Translations under genes and position numbers: made by a program
The notes under the pieces: generated by a model
What the model saw: only the letters and a program-made list of their open reading frames with translations
What the model was told of the DNA's origin: nothing
Databases searched by the model: none
NCBI GenBank assembly: GCA_947631405.1
Contig: CANRLC010000025.1
Span: 1-33,258, forward strand
DNA length: 33,258 bases
Direction of reading: 5' to 3'
Source of the DNA: an uncultured Clostridia bacterium
GTDB lineage: Bacteria; Bacillota; Clostridia; Christensenellales; Aristaeellaceae
Part shown: positions 1-8,724 of the stretch, piece by piece
Layout of the letters: each line of letters opens with the position of its first letter
How positions within the stretch are numbered: position 1 is the stretch's first letter

Positions 1-63
1 CTTAATGATAACAGATCCGACTGCATCCTTCTATTCTTTTTTTCTCTCGGTGTCCAAGATGTA

Positions 64-77
64 TTGTAGTCCTACAA
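64..77. promoter_or_regulatory. Perfect inverted repeat upstream of the rpsU promoter
   Basis: TTGTAG and CTACAA are separated by two bases, 29 bp upstream of the rpsU -35 box. This could be an operator or the remnant of an upstream terminator; there is no T-tract directly after it. The rest of positions 1-106 shows no gene. Confidence 0.3.
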
Positions 78-106
78 AGACTTTTGCAGGAAAATGCAAA
101 ATTCGG

Positions 107-135
107 TTGACGAAACGGGTTTGTTGCGCTATAAT
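107..135 (+). promoter_or_regulatory. Sigma-A promoter of rpsU
   Basis: TTGACG at 107-112 and TATAAT at 130-135 are separated by 17 bp. The promoter lies about 70 bp upstream of the rpsU start. Confidence 0.8.
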
Positions 136-203
136 GAATCGGTACGGTACTCCATTGTGACCCAATGGACCGCAGATGCTTGAGCCGAGGGGAGGGATAC
201 TTG

Positions 204-377
204 ATGTCTGAGATCCGTATTCGTGAGAATGAATCCCTTGAAAGCGCTCTGAGGAGATTCAAGAGGCAGTGCGCGCGTTCTGGCGTTTTGGCGGAAGTTC
301 GTAAGAGAGAGCATTACGAGAAGCCCAGTGTGAAGCGCAAGAAAAAGGCCGAGGCGGCCCGCAAGCGCAAATACTGA
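204..377 (+). CDS. rpsU: 30S ribosomal protein S21
   Basis: Small basic protein of the 30S subunit that sits near the anti-Shine-Dalgarno end of 16S rRNA. The 57-residue product begins [20 protein letters not shown] and ends in a Lys/Arg/Ala-rich tail, which is the usual size and pattern for S21 of Firmicutes. The ATG at 204 is chosen over an in-frame upstream ATG at 165 because it follows a GGGGAGGG ribosome binding site and matches the family N-terminus. It is a single-gene transcription unit with its own promoter and a rho-independent terminator just after the stop. Confidence 0.97.
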   Translation: MSEIRIRENESLESALRRFKRQCARSGVLAEVRKREHYEKPSVKRKKKAEAARKRKY

Positions 378-388
378 TTTGCTAGACG

Positions 389-415
389 GCCCCATCGCAA
401 GGTGGGGCTTTTTTT
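389..415 (+). terminator. Rho-independent terminator after rpsU
   Basis: GCCCCA (389-394) pairs with TGGGGC (403-408) across an 8-nt loop and is followed by seven T residues. Confidence 0.9.
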
Positions 416-443
416 ATCGCCGCCAGATCACGGAGGGACGACG

Positions 444-1448
444 ATGGACTACGCCTTTTTGCTTTATCCGCACCCGAACGTGCGCTACCGCCAGTCGCTC
501 GCCACGCTGGCAGAGCAGGAGCTGTCCATGACGCTCGCGGCGCTGGGGCGCGGCGCGCAGGTAAAAACCGAGGAGCGCGGCGGCGCGACGTTTTTGGCCT
601 TCTCCTGCGACAGGCTGACGGCGCGCGACTGGCGCATGCTCAGCCAGCTCGCCAGCGTCTATGTGATGTTCAGGCGGGAGGGCGACGCGCTTTACCCGAT
701 CGAGCCGAGCCACCCCGCCTACGTCGGCGAGGACATGCCCGCGCTGCTCAAATACAAGGGTAAGACCAACGAGATGTTCACCGACACGATGCTCACGCTC
801 GCCCTGTGCGCCAGCGATTTCATGCCCATCCACGACGCGCAGCTCGTCGTCCTCGACCCGATGGCCGGGCGCGCGACGACGCTGCTGCTCGCGCTACGGC
901 GCGGCTACCACGGCGTGGGCATCGAGGCCGCGCGCGGCGAGGTCAAGGAGGCGTGCGACTTCGTGACGCGCTACCTCGAGTATCACCGCATCAAGCACAA
1001 GAAACAGGAGAGCGCGCTCACCGTGCGCGGCAAGCTGGGCGGGCGCGAGACGCGCTTTGTGCTCTCCGACAGCGCGGAGCACTTCCGCGACGGCGACACG
1101 CGCACGCTGCGCCTCATCTGCGCCGACACCCGCGACGCCGCCGCGCTGCTGCGGCCCGCGAGCGTCCATCTCATCGTCACCGACGCGCCCTACGGCGTGC
1201 AGCGCGGCGGCGCGAGCAGGGAGGACAGCATCCTCGGCACCCTCGAGCAGGCGCTGCCCGGCTGGCGGGAGACGCTGATGCCCGGCGGCGCGCTCGCGCT
1301 GAGCTTCAACACGCACGTCACCAAACGCGGCGATCTGGAAGCCGCCTGTGCGCGCGCGGGGCTGACGGTAGTAAATACGCCGAGCCTGCGCCACTGGGTC
1401 GAGCAGGCGATCGACCGGGACGTGCTGCTCGCCCGCAGGCCGGGGTAA
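444..1448 (+). CDS. Trm11/UPF0020-like RNA methyltransferase (putative)
   Basis: Predicted SAM-dependent methyltransferase of 334 residues, probably acting on tRNA or rRNA guanine, like the Trm11/THUMP-associated enzymes. Visible motifs are a SAM-binding motif I, DPMAGRATT, from residue 138, and a catalytic motif IV, TDAPYG, at about residues 246-251, where the family usually has (N/D)PPYG. The N-terminal ~110 residues may correspond to the substrate-binding part but show no clear THUMP signature. The ATG at 444 follows CGGAGGGA; a longer frame from 402 would start inside the rpsU terminator. The exact substrate cannot be read from the sequence. No promoter was found, so it may depend on readthrough from rpsU. 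Confidence 0.75.
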   Translation: MDYAFLLYPHPNVRYRQSLATLAEQELSMTLAALGRGAQVKTEERGGATFLAFSCDRLTARDWRMLSQLASVYVMFRREGDALYPIEPSHPAYVGEDMPALLKYKGKTNEMFTDTMLTLALCASDFMPIHDAQLVVLDPMAGRATTLLLALRRGYHGVGIEAARGEVKEACDFVTRYLEYHRIKHKKQESALTVRGKLGGRETRFVLSDSAEHFRDGDTRTLRLICADTRDAAALLRPASVHLIVTDAPYGVQRGGASREDSILGTLEQALPGWRETLMPGGALALSFNTHVTKRGDLEAACARAGLTVVNTPSLRHWVEQAIDRDVLLARRPG

Positions 1449-1583
1449 AGGGCGGACAAATAAGCGCCAGCCGAAAACGGCGGGTCGCTGCAAGGCAAAA
1501 TAAACGGACGGCGTGGCGCGGGCCATGCCGCCTGTTGTTTTGGGAAAAAGCCGCCTGCAGAGCGAGCGCCCCGAAACGAACGC

Positions 1584-2360
1584 TTAAACGGGCTTTCGCG
1601 CCAACTCCAGATCCATCGCGTAGGTTACGGTCATCACGCCGCCGTGCGATTGAATCGCGGAATGGATGCCGTCAAACAGCCTGTTTCTGGCCGAGGCCTC
1701 CAGCTTCATGTGGTCGGGGTATGTCCGAAGCAGCGCCATGTATTCGTCCGCCGTGAAGTCCTTTGTCGCGTGATACAGCGCATGTTTGATATCGACAAAA
1801 CCGTATGCCAGCGCCTTTTCGGCCAGCCTTTGCGCGTCCGCCGGGCTAAACGCCGCGGGCTTGCCCTGCGCGGGCCTGTAGCGGCGATAGAGACTCTGGA
1901 TTTCATCCGCCAAGGCTTTTCGTCCCCGATCCGGCCCGGCATGGTAGGCGAAGCGGGCGAACGCGCCGCCGGGCTTCAGCAGACCGAAGACCCGCCTGAA
2001 CCCATATTCCTCCGGGAGCCAGTGAAACGCCGTCGCCGCATAGATGAGGTCGAACGAATCGTCGGGGCAGGCAAAATCCTGCAAGGTTTGGCGGAGCAGG
2101 GTGAAGTTTTCATACGCCCGATACCGCTCCCGCGCCAGATCGGCCAGCGCCCCGCCCGGCTCGATGCCGACAAAGCGGCATTTCGTATCCAGAAAGGGCC
2201 GCGACGCCTTTCCCGTTCCCAGCCCGATCTCGAGCACGTCGCTGCCGGAATGGATCGGCTGATAGCGCAATATCTCCTCGTAGATCGCATTGACATAGGC
2301 GGGGCGGCTTTGATCGTAATCCAATGCCGCGCGGTCAAACGTCCTTTCAAATGCCGTCAT
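1584..2360 (-). CDS. Class I SAM-dependent methyltransferase
   Basis: Product of 258 residues of the Methyltransf_11/25 type. Motif I is DVLEIGLGTG at residues 41-50; an acidic post-motif residue (GIEPGG) and the stretch DLIYAATAFHWL follow, as in small-molecule or trans-aconitate-like methyltransferases. The start is the ATG at 2360-2358 preceded by GAGGAGAAAAGA; a longer frame reaching 2432 has no ribosome binding site. It is transcribed against its upstream neighbour, and the two stop codons face each other across about 135 bp of featureless sequence. The substrate is unknown. Confidence 0.85.
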   Translation of the reverse strand: MTAFERTFDRAALDYDQSRPAYVNAIYEEILRYQPIHSGSDVLEIGLGTGKASRPFLDTKCRFVGIEPGGALADLARERYRAYENFTLLRQTLQDFACPDDSFDLIYAATAFHWLPEEYGFRRVFGLLKPGGAFARFAYHAGPDRGRKALADEIQSLYRRYRPAQGKPAAFSPADAQRLAEKALAYGFVDIKHALYHATKDFTADEYMALLRTYPDHMKLEASARNRLFDGIHSAIQSHGGVMTVTYAMDLELARKPV

Positions 2361-2408
2361 TCTTTTCTCCTCAACGGTTGGCAAGGCTCGGGCCGCCGCG
2401 TCAGACCC

Positions 2409-2449
2409 AAAACGCCCCGGCGATCTTTCCATCCGCCGGAGCGCTTTTT
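2409..2449 (-). terminator. Bidirectional terminator-like hairpin
   Basis: CCGGCG (2417-2422) pairs with CGCCGG (2434-2439) and is extended by CGC/GCG after one mismatch. It is flanked by AAAA on the left and TTTTT on the right, so it could work in either direction. On the minus strand it would end the small membrane gene before the methyltransferase. A second, shorter hairpin (2451-2466) with a T-run on the plus strand lies next to it. Confidence 0.45.
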
Positions 2450-2482
2450 AGCCGCCAGAGCGCGGCGCTTTTTTATCGAGCG

Positions 2483-2713
2483 TCATTCCTCGTGGGTGAA
2501 GTATTCGCGCCAGAGGACGATCAGCCCCAGCACGAGCAGCAGCGCGCCCAGCAGGAAGAACGGCGCGGAGCCGCCCGCAAAGAGCGTGGTCAGAAAGCGG
2601 CCCGGGGGCGTCGTCCACGCGTTGGCAAGGTGGGCGTCGGCGTATTTCCCCGCCTCGATCAGCCACAGCGAGCCGAGGAACGACAAAAATCCGCCGATCA
2701 GCGCGTTTTTCAT
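2483..2713 (-). CDS. Small two-helix membrane protein
   Basis: I do not recognise a family. The 76-residue product has two hydrophobic stretches, about residues 4-20 (ALIGGFLSFLGSLWLIEAG) and 46-68 (an LFAGGSAPFFLLGALLLVLG-type helix), joined by a polar loop and ending in a charged tail. This is a likely integral membrane protein with both ends on the same side. The ATG at 2713 follows GGGAGG, and a promoter lies about 90 bp upstream on the minus strand. It is transcribed divergently from rho. Confidence 0.7.
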   Translation of the reverse strand: MKNALIGGFLSFLGSLWLIEAGKYADAHLANAWTTPPGRFLTTLFAGGSAPFFLLGALLLVLGLIVLWREYFTHEE

Positions 2714-2802
2714 GATCTGCCTCCCAACTGCGGCCGCGGCCGCGCATTTTGCCCGAAACGGAGGGGAAGCGCCGGGAAGCGCGCCGCTTACAGACAAATC
2801 TC

Positions 2803-2831
2803 ATTATACCATAATCAATCGCATAGCGCAA
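2803..2831 (-). promoter_or_regulatory. Minus-strand sigma-A promoter for the small membrane gene
   Basis: Read on the minus strand, TTGCGC (2831-2826) and TATAAT (2808-2803) are separated by 17 bp. No equally clear plus-strand promoter for rho was seen in 2714-2975. Confidence 0.6.
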
Positions 2832-2975
2832 GCGTTTTGCCCGCTTTCGCCCCGTTTTGGGCGCGCACCGCGCGGATAAAACCGCGCAAAACGGCATATC
2901 CTTGTAGCGGAACACCTGCATGGCGCGTCGCGCCGTGCCGTTACATGTTTGCCCTTTGGGAGGAGCTGAAACCAA

Positions 2976-4523
2976 GTGGAATCCGCAAGAGGATTGAGCC
3001 GCATGACCGTCGTGCAGCTTCGCGCGCTGGCGCGCGAAAACCGGGTGCGCCTGCCGGGCGGCGTCAACAAAGCGCAGATCATCGACCTGCTCGCAAGCCG
3101 CCTGCCCGAGGCGGACAGGCCCGCTGCGCGCGATGCGCAGGACGCGCCCCGAACGCAGGATCAAAGGACGGAGGCCGCGGCGGAGCTGGCCGTCGCCTTC
3201 GCGCCGCAGGCGCGCGCCGCGCAGGTTTGCGCGCGAGAGGAGGCCGCCGCCGCCGAGGAGGACGCGGAATTGGGGCTGTACAAGCCCAAGCCGCTCGGCT
3301 ATTACAACGAGGAATACGGCACGAGCAACCCCGTCGTGCCCAAGATGCTGCGCTCGGGGCTGCTGGGCAGCGGCGAGGGCGTGTTGGAGGCGCAGCCGGG
3401 CGGCTACGGCTTTCTGCGCGCGCAGAACTGCTCGCCGGGGCCGGAGGACATCTACGTCTCCATCGCGCAGATTCGCCGCTTCGGCCTGCGCAGCGGCGAT
3501 CTGATCGTGGGCAGGACGCGGCCCAAGCGCGTCGGCGACCGCTACAGCGCGCTGATGTACATCGAGTCCGTCAACGGCGAGGATCCGGAGCGCGCCAGGG
3601 CGCGCCGACCGTTCGACACGCTGACGCCAGTCCACCCCAACCGCCGCCTGACGCTGGAGGATGCGCAGGGCGGCAGCGATCCCTCCATGCGGCTGCTCGA
3701 CTTCATCGCGCCCATCGGGCTGGGGCAGCGCGCGCTGATCGTCGCGCCGCCTAAGGCGGGCAAGACCGTGCTGCTGCAAAAGATCGCGCAGGCCATCGAG
3801 CGCAGCCACCCCGGCATCGAGATGATCGTGCTGCTCATCGACGAGCGGCCCGAGGAGGTCACCGACCTGCGCCGCAGCGTCAAGGCCGAGGTCGTTTATT
3901 CGACGTTCGACGCGCCGCAGGAAAACCACGTCCGCGTCGCCGACATGGTCTACGAGCGCGCGCAGCGCCTCGTTGAGCAGGGCAAGGACGTCGTGGTGCT
4001 GATGGACAGCCTCACGCGGCTGGCCCGCGCCTGCAACGCGCTCATGCCCGGCGGCCGCGCGATGAGCGGTGGCCTCGCGCCCGGCGCGCTCTCGCGGCCC
4101 AAGCGCTTCTTCGGCGCGGCGCGCAACGTGGAGGAGGGCGGCAGCCTGACGATCATCGCGACCGTGCTGGTGGAGACGGGCAGCCGGATGGACGAGATCA
4201 TCTTTGAGGAATTCAAGGGCACGGGCAACGCCGAGATCCGCCTCGACCGCGCGCTGAGCGAGGCGCGCGTCTTCCCGGCGATCGACCTCGCGCGCTCCGG
4301 CACCCGCCACGAGGAGCTGCTGCTCACGCGCGAGGAATGCGAGGGCGTCGCCGCCGTGCGCCGCATCCTCTCGCAGGGGCGCACCCGCGAGGCGACCGAG
4401 CAGCTGATCTCCATGCTGCTCAAAACGAAACGAAACGGCGAATTTTTCAAAAGATTGCAGGAATGGCTTGCAATTTGGGAGAAAGAAGGGTATACTATAC
4501 GAAGTCGCCGCTTAGGCGTATGA
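2976..4523 (+). CDS. rho: Transcription termination factor Rho
   Basis: Hexameric ATP-dependent RNA translocase that ends transcription. The 515-residue product has an N-terminal Rho_N helical domain (residues ~10-45), an Ala/Glu-rich linker (~46-95), a cold-shock-like RNA-binding domain (~125-200), and the ATPase core. In the core, Walker A APPKAGKT is at 257-264; LIDERPEEVTDLRR, the Walker B region VVLMDSLTRLARA, the Q-loop region PGALSRPKRFFGAARN and the C-terminal ARVFPAIDLARSGTRHEELL are all intact. A GTG start at 2976 follows GGAGGAGC; an ATG at 3003 with a weaker AGAGG site is the alternative. The order rho-rpmE is common in Firmicutes. Confidence 0.97.
   Translation: MESARGLSRMTVVQLRALARENRVRLPGGVNKAQIIDLLASRLPEADRPAARDAQDAPRTQDQRTEAAAELAVAFAPQARAAQVCAREEAAAAEEDAELGLYKPKPLGYYNEEYGTSNPVVPKMLRSGLLGSGEGVLEAQPGGYGFLRAQNCSPGPEDIYVSIAQIRRFGLRSGDLIVGRTRPKRVGDRYSALMYIESVNGEDPERARARRPFDTLTPVHPNRRLTLEDAQGGSDPSMRLLDFIAPIGLGQRALIVAPPKAGKTVLLQKIAQAIERSHPGIEMIVLLIDERPEEVTDLRRSVKAEVVYSTFDAPQENHVRVADMVYERAQRLVEQGKDVVVLMDSLTRLARACNALMPGGRAMSGGLAPGALSRPKRFFGAARNVEEGGSLTIIATVLVETGSRMDEIIFEEFKGTGNAEIRLDRALSEARVFPAIDLARSGTRHEELLLTREECEGVAAVRRILSQGRTREATEQLISMLLKTKRNGEFFKRLQEWLAIWEKEGYTIRSRRLGV
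4468..4496 (+). promoter_or_regulatory. Candidate promoter for rpmE inside the end of rho
   Basis: TTGCAA (4468-4473) and TATACT (4491-4496) are separated by 17 bp, within an A+T-rich stretch of the otherwise G+C-rich rho 3' end. This would give rpmE expression independent of rho. Confidence 0.5.
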
Positions 4524-4583
4524 GAAAGCGCGCCGTCACGCCGCTTTTCATGCGATAGTATCGCGGCAGGAGAGGTGAACATC

Positions 4584-4781
4584 ATGAAGGAAGGCATCCA
4601 CCCGAATTACCAGAAGGCGACCGTCACCTGCGTGTGCGGCAATACCTTCGTGACCGGCTCCACCAAGAAGGAGCTGCGCGTCGAGATCTGTTCCAAGTGC
4701 CACCCGTTCTTCACCGGCAAGCAGAAGCTGGTCGATACCGGCGGCCGTGTCGATCGCTTCAAGAAGCGCTACGGCATGTGA
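4584..4781 (+). CDS. rpmE: 50S ribosomal protein L31 (zinc-binding type)
   Basis: Ribosomal protein at the inter-subunit bridge near the central protuberance. The 65-residue product keeps the four Cys ligands of the zinc-containing (C+) form: CVC near residues 16-18 and CSKC near 36-39, followed by HPFFTGKQK. The ATG at 4584 is 6 nt after GGAGAGGTG; an upstream in-frame GTG at 4575 overlaps the ribosome binding site and is rejected. A strong terminator follows. Confidence 0.97.
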   Translation: MKEGIHPNYQKATVTCVCGNTFVTGSTKKELRVEICSKCHPFFTGKQKLVDTGGRVDRFKKRYGM

Positions 4782-4803
4782 TCGCCCGCACGAAGCGAAC
4801 ACG

Positions 4804-4832
4804 AAAGGAGACGCGACGCCGTCTCCTTTTTG
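4804..4832 (+). terminator. Rho-independent terminator after rpmE
   Basis: AAAGGAGAC pairs with GTCTCCTTT around an 8-nt loop, and the T-tract continues to 4831. Confidence 0.9.
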
Positions 4833-4886
4833 TTTGGCGCGCGGCGCTCGAAAAGAAAAATATACGCGGTAAAACGTAAAATATAA

Positions 4887-4915
4887 TTGACAATCCTCCG
4901 GCGCGGCCGTATAAT
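4887..4915 (+). promoter_or_regulatory. Full-consensus sigma-A promoter of the XRE-yqhQ-prmC-prfA run
   Basis: TTGACA (4887-4892) and TATAAT (4910-4915) are separated by 17 bp. Both boxes and the spacing match consensus exactly. It lies about 55 bp upstream of the regulator start. Confidence 0.88.
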
Positions 4916-4970
4916 GGGGCTGCGCGGGCGATCCGCCCCGCGCAAGACGTCCAAAGGGAGGCGCGTCCGC

Positions 4971-5177
4971 GTGAAAAACCTCAGGATGAAGGCCGCGCGC
5001 GTGGGCCGGGATTGGTCGCAGGCCGAATTGGCCGAGCGCGTCGGCGTGACGCGCCAGACCATCGGCATGATCGAGGCGGGGCGCTTTAACCCGTCGCTGG
5101 CGCTGTGCGTGGCGATCTGCCGCGCGCTGGGCACCACGCTCAACGACCTGTTCTGGGAGGAGGACGAGCGCGCATGA
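4971..5177 (+). CDS. XRE-family helix-turn-helix regulator
   Basis: DNA-binding protein of 68 residues consisting of a single Cro/CI-type HTH. It has the pattern WSQAELAERVGVTRQTIGMIE followed by NPSLALCVAICRALGTTLNDLFW, typical of the very short Firmicutes regulators often paired with a small membrane protein. The GTG at 4971 follows AGGGAGG with a 9-nt spacer; longer in-frame starts lie within the promoter. Its stop overlaps the next gene's start (ATGA), so the two are translationally coupled. It may bind the strong promoter just upstream, which is inference. Confidence 0.88.
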   Translation: MKNLRMKAARVGRDWSQAELAERVGVTRQTIGMIEAGRFNPSLALCVAICRALGTTLNDLFWEEDERA

Positions 5178-5647
5178 GCCGGAGGAAGCAGAGCGTTCTG
5201 GACGAGCGCGAGACGCAGGAGCTTTACCAGATCGAGCACCGCGGCCTGTGGCTGATGTACGCGCTGCTGTGGGCGGTCTGCGTCGCCGAGATGCTGCTGG
5301 GCATGGGCGCGCGCGCGCTTGCGGGGGAGCTGATCGTGCTGGGCGTATCCACCGCGGCGATGATCGCGGGCTATGTGCGCCGGGGCATCTGGGACGCGTA
5401 TTCCCGCCCGAGCGCGCGGGGCAACGCCGCGTATTCGGCGCTGTGCGCCGTGGCGATGGGCGCGCTTTTCTACGTCCGTTGGCGGAGCCTGACCGTCGCG
5501 GCGCTGACGGGGCTGGCGATCTTCGCGCTGAGCCTCTCGCTGCTCACGGCGCTGATGCTCGTGATGCGGCGCGTGCAGAAAAAGCGCGAGATGGAGCTGG
5601 ACGACGAAGAGGACGCGATAGACCGCAAAGGAGCTGACGCGAAATGA
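5174..5647 (+). CDS. Small membrane protein, DUF6773-like
   Basis: Product of 157 residues with about four hydrophobic segments (residues ~28-45, 49-68, 90-105 and 112-133), flanked by charged cytoplasmic-looking ends (MSRRKQSVLDERE at the N-terminus, an acidic KKREMELDDEEDAID tail). The N-terminal DER motif and layout resemble DUF6773 proteins that sit beside XRE regulators; this match is from memory. It overlaps its neighbours by 4 bp on both sides (ATGA and ATGA). The function is unknown; membrane sensing by the coupled regulator is one possibility. Confidence 0.75.
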   Translation: MSRRKQSVLDERETQELYQIEHRGLWLMYALLWAVCVAEMLLGMGARALAGELIVLGVSTAAMIAGYVRRGIWDAYSRPSARGNAAYSALCAVAMGALFYVRWRSLTVAALTGLAIFALSLSLLTALMLVMRRVQKKREMELDDEEDAIDRKGADAK

Positions 5648-6798
5648 AGAACGATACCGGGAAAAAGGCGAAGCACGTCTATCAGGACATCGGCGGGCAG
5701 GCCGTCATGGAGGGCGTGATGATGCAAAGCCCGAAGGACGAATCCCTCGCCATCGCCGTGCGCAGGCCGAACGGGAAGATCGTCGTGACCTGCCGCAAAA
5801 ACACGCCGCTCTCCAAGCGGCATCCGTGGATGGGGCTGCCGTTTATCCGCGGGTGCGTCAACCTCGTGGTGATGCTCAAAATGGGCATGCAGACGCTCGA
5901 CCAGAGCACGCAGATGCTCGGCGTCATGGAGGAGGAGCCGACCCGCTTTGAAAAGTGGCTCGCCGAAAAGCTGGGCGCGAACATCGACAAGGTGGTCATG
6001 GCGGTGGCGATGGTGCTGGCCGTGGCGCTGAGCCTGTTCCTGTTCGTGGCGCTGCCCAGCGCCGTCGCGACGCTCGCGGGCGCGTTTACCGACAGCCGCC
6101 TGCTCATCAACCTCGCGGCGGGCGTCGCGCGCATCGCGATCCTGATCGGCTACATGGCCGCCGTCTCGCTCATCCCCGACATCCGCCGGGTGTTCATGTA
6201 TCACGGCGCGGAGCACAAGACCGTCTACTGCAACGAGGCGGGGCTGCCGCTGACGCCCGAAAACGCGCGCCGCTTCTCGCGCCTGCATCCGCGCTGCGGC
6301 ACGGCGTTCCTGTTTCTGGTGATGTTCATCTCGATTCTGATCGGCTCCGTCGCCGACCAGCTGCTCTACCTGCTCTTCGGCGTGGAGAAGCTTGGCTTCC
6401 TGCTGCGCTTTGGCCGGAGCCTGCTGCTGCTGCCCGTCGTCACGGGCGTCTCCTACGAGGTGCTCAAGGGGCTGGCGCACGCGGGCGATTCGCTGATCGT
6501 GCGCGCGCTGCGCTGGCCCGGGCTGATGCTCCAGCACCTGACCACCCGCGAGCCGGACGACGAGATGCTGGAGGTGGCCATCGCCTCGATGAAGGCCGCC
6601 AAGGCCGGGCCGGAGCGCTACGCCGCGCAGCTGGACGACGGCGTGTTCCTCTACGTCCCGGGCGGGGAGGAAAAGGCCGCCGCCGCAGAAGGCAAAGAAG
6701 CGCCCGGCGAGGCGGCCAAGACGGAGGACGCCGCAACCACCGAGGCTGAGGCGGCCAAGACGGAAGACGCCGCGCCCGCCGCGGGGGAGGACGCGTGA
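5644..6798 (+). CDS. yqhQ: DUF1385 membrane protein YqhQ
   Basis: Conserved Firmicutes membrane protein of 384 residues. The N-terminal IGGQAVMEGVMMQSP and the central YHGAEHKTVYCNE...HPRCGTAFLF motifs are hallmarks of DUF1385. Several hydrophobic helices lie at ~120-150, 155-180, 220-245 and 250-270. The last ~50 residues are an Ala/Glu/Lys-rich tail with a repeated (E)AAKTEDAA unit, which looks like a low-complexity addition and was probably expanded by slippage. It overlaps the upstream gene by ATGA and the downstream prmC by GTGA. Its role is not established; genomic linkage to prmC-prfA is a recurring pattern. Confidence 0.93.
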   Translation: MKNDTGKKAKHVYQDIGGQAVMEGVMMQSPKDESLAIAVRRPNGKIVVTCRKNTPLSKRHPWMGLPFIRGCVNLVVMLKMGMQTLDQSTQMLGVMEEEPTRFEKWLAEKLGANIDKVVMAVAMVLAVALSLFLFVALPSAVATLAGAFTDSRLLINLAAGVARIAILIGYMAAVSLIPDIRRVFMYHGAEHKTVYCNEAGLPLTPENARRFSRLHPRCGTAFLFLVMFISILIGSVADQLLYLLFGVEKLGFLLRFGRSLLLLPVVTGVSYEVLKGLAHAGDSLIVRALRWPGLMLQHLTTREPDDEMLEVAIASMKAAKAGPERYAAQLDDGVFLYVPGGEEKAAAAEGKEAPGEAAKTEDAATTEAEAAKTEDAAPAAGEDA

Positions 6799-7637
6799 CC
6801 GTCCGCGAGGCGCTGCGGGAGACGGCGGAGCGGCTGCGCCGCGCCGGCGTGCCGGAGCCGGAGGTGGACGCGAGGCTGATGCTCGCGCATCTGCTGGGCG
6901 AAAGCCCGTTGGCGATGGCGCTGAACGGCGAGCGGCCGCTGGCGGAGGGGACGCGCGCCGCGTATGCGCGGATGACCGCGCGGCGCGAGGCGCGCGAGCC
7001 GCTGCAATACGTCACGGGCGAGGCCGGGTTCATGGGCCTCGAGCTGCGCGTGACGCCGGACGTGCTCTGCCCCCGGCCCGATACCGAGCTGCTGTGCGAG
7101 GAGGCATTGCGCGCGCTGCCGCAGGGCGGCGGGCGGGCGCTGGACATCGGCACCGGCTCCGGGGCGATCGCCCTCGCGCTGGCGAAGCGGTCGGGCGCGC
7201 GGGTGACCGCCGTGGACGTGAGCGAGGCGGCGCTGGCCGTCGCGCGGGAGAACGCGCGGCGCGTGGGCGCCGGCGTGCGCTTTTTGCAGGGCGACCTGTT
7301 TTCCCCGGTCGCGGGGGAGCGGTTCGACGTGATCGTCTCCAACCCGCCGTACATTGCGGACGGGGAATGGAACGCGCTGATGCCCGAGGTGCGCCGCGAG
7401 CCGAAATTGGCGCTGCTGGGCGGCGAGGACGGGCTGGACTTTTACCGGCGCATCTGCGCGGAGGCGGCGCGGCATTTAAGCCCCGGCGGCGCGCTGCTGC
7501 TGGAGATCGGCTACGACCAGAAGGACGCGGTCGAGGCCCTGCTCGCGCGGCACATCGGCGCGCCGTTCGCGCGCAGGGATTACGGGGGGAACTGGCGCGT
7601 CGCCGGTGCGAGACTGGGGGAGGAAGCGCATGCTTGA
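6795..7637 (+). CDS. prmC: Release factor N5-glutamine methyltransferase PrmC
   Basis: Methylates the Gln of the GGQ motif in peptide-chain release factors; the substrate gene prfA lies immediately downstream. The 280-residue product has an N-terminal helical substrate-binding domain with [12 protein letters not shown] and [12 protein letters not shown] motif [12 protein letters not shown] from residue 117, and the catalytic NPPY at 183-186 ([11 protein letters not shown]). The GTG at 6795 overlaps the yqhQ stop by 4 bp. The gene overlaps prfA by 8 bp, indicating coupled translation. Confidence 0.95.
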   Translation: MTVREALRETAERLRRAGVPEPEVDARLMLAHLLGESPLAMALNGERPLAEGTRAAYARMTARREAREPLQYVTGEAGFMGLELRVTPDVLCPRPDTELLCEEALRALPQGGGRALDIGTGSGAIALALAKRSGARVTAVDVSEAALAVARENARRVGAGVRFLQGDLFSPVAGERFDVIVSNPPYIADGEWNALMPEVRREPKLALLGGEDGLDFYRRICAEAARHLSPGGALLLEIGYDQKDAVEALLARHIGAPFARRDYGGNWRVAGARLGEEAHA

Positions 7638-8706
7638 TCGACTGGACTGGGTGCTGCCCCGCTTCGAGGAGCTGGGCGAGATGCTCTCCCAGCCGGAGGT
7701 CGCGCAGGATCAGGCGCGCTATCGCGCGCTGATGCGCGAGCACAGCCAGCTGGAGCCGCTGGCGCAGGCGGTGACGCGCTACGCGGGCCTGCTGCGCGAG
7801 CGGGACGAGGCGCGGGAGATGCTGGAGGCGGGCGACCTAACCGACATGGCGCAGGACGAACTGGAGCGCCTGACGCCGCTCATCGAGCGGGCGGAGCGGG
7901 AGATGCAGCTTTTGCTGCTCCCGCGCGACCCGGACGACGAGCGCAACGTGGTGATGGAGATCCGCAGCGGCGCGGGCGGCGAGGAGGCGGCGCTCTTCGG
8001 CGCGATGCTGATGCGCATGTACACGCGCTACGCGGAGCGCCACGGCTGGCGGGTGGAGATGATGGACGCCAACATGACCGAGCTGGGCGGCGTCAAGGAG
8101 GCGGTGTTCGCCATCGCGGGCGAGGGCGCGTTCAGCCGCCTGCGCTACGAGAGCGGCGTACACCGCGTGCAGCGCGTGCCCGTGACCGAGAGCAACGGCA
8201 AGCGGCAGACGTCCACCGCGACCGTCGCCGTGCTGCCGGAGGCGCAGGAGGTCGACGTGCGCATCGACCCGGGCGATCTGCGCGTGGACGTCTACCGCGC
8301 GTCGGGCCACGGCGGGCAATACATCAACAAGACCGACAGCGCCGTGCGCATCACGCACCTGCCGACGGGGCTGGTCGTCACCTGTCAGGACGAAAAGAGC
8401 CAGCTCAAAAACCGCGAGAAGGCGATGCGCGTGCTGCGCGCCCGGCTCTACGAGCGCATGGAGCGCGAGCAGGACGCCGCCTATGCGGAAAACCGGCGCA
8501 CGCAGGTGGGCACGGGCGACCGCAGCGAGCGCATTCGCACCTATAATTTCAACGAGGGGCGCGTGACCGACCACCGCCTTGGGCGGACGATCTACACCAT
8601 CGACGCCTTCGTGGACGGGGACATGGACGCGCTGCTGGACGCGCTGGTGTCGGCCGATCAAGAGGAAAGGCTGCGCGCGCTCGGCCTGCGCGGGGACGGG
8701 AAATAA
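7630..8706 (+). CDS. prfA: Peptide chain release factor 1
   Basis: Recognises UAA and UAG and triggers peptide release. The 358-residue product has the RF1 codon-recognition tripeptide PxT (PVT, residues 184-186, in [13 protein letters not shown]) and the catalytic GGQ at 228-230 in the context [19 protein letters not shown]. The PxT motif separates it from RF2, which has SPF. The ATG at 7630 follows GGGGGAGGAAG; an upstream in-frame GTG at 7606 lacks a ribosome binding site. The GGQ glutamine is the expected PrmC target. Confidence 0.97.
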   Translation: MLDRLDWVLPRFEELGEMLSQPEVAQDQARYRALMREHSQLEPLAQAVTRYAGLLRERDEAREMLEAGDLTDMAQDELERLTPLIERAEREMQLLLLPRDPDDERNVVMEIRSGAGGEEAALFGAMLMRMYTRYAERHGWRVEMMDANMTELGGVKEAVFAIAGEGAFSRLRYESGVHRVQRVPVTESNGKRQTSTATVAVLPEAQEVDVRIDPGDLRVDVYRASGHGGQYINKTDSAVRITHLPTGLVVTCQDEKSQLKNREKAMRVLRARLYERMEREQDAAYAENRRTQVGTGDRSERIRTYNFNEGRVTDHRLGRTIYTIDAFVDGDMDALLDALVSADQEERLRALGLRGDGK

Positions 8707-8724
8707 CGCGCGCGAGGGAAGCAC

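Noticed and set aside
806-1756. Overlapping Arg-rich frame within the Trm11-like gene
   Set aside because: Arg/Ala-rich out-of-frame translation typical of G+C-rich shadow frames.
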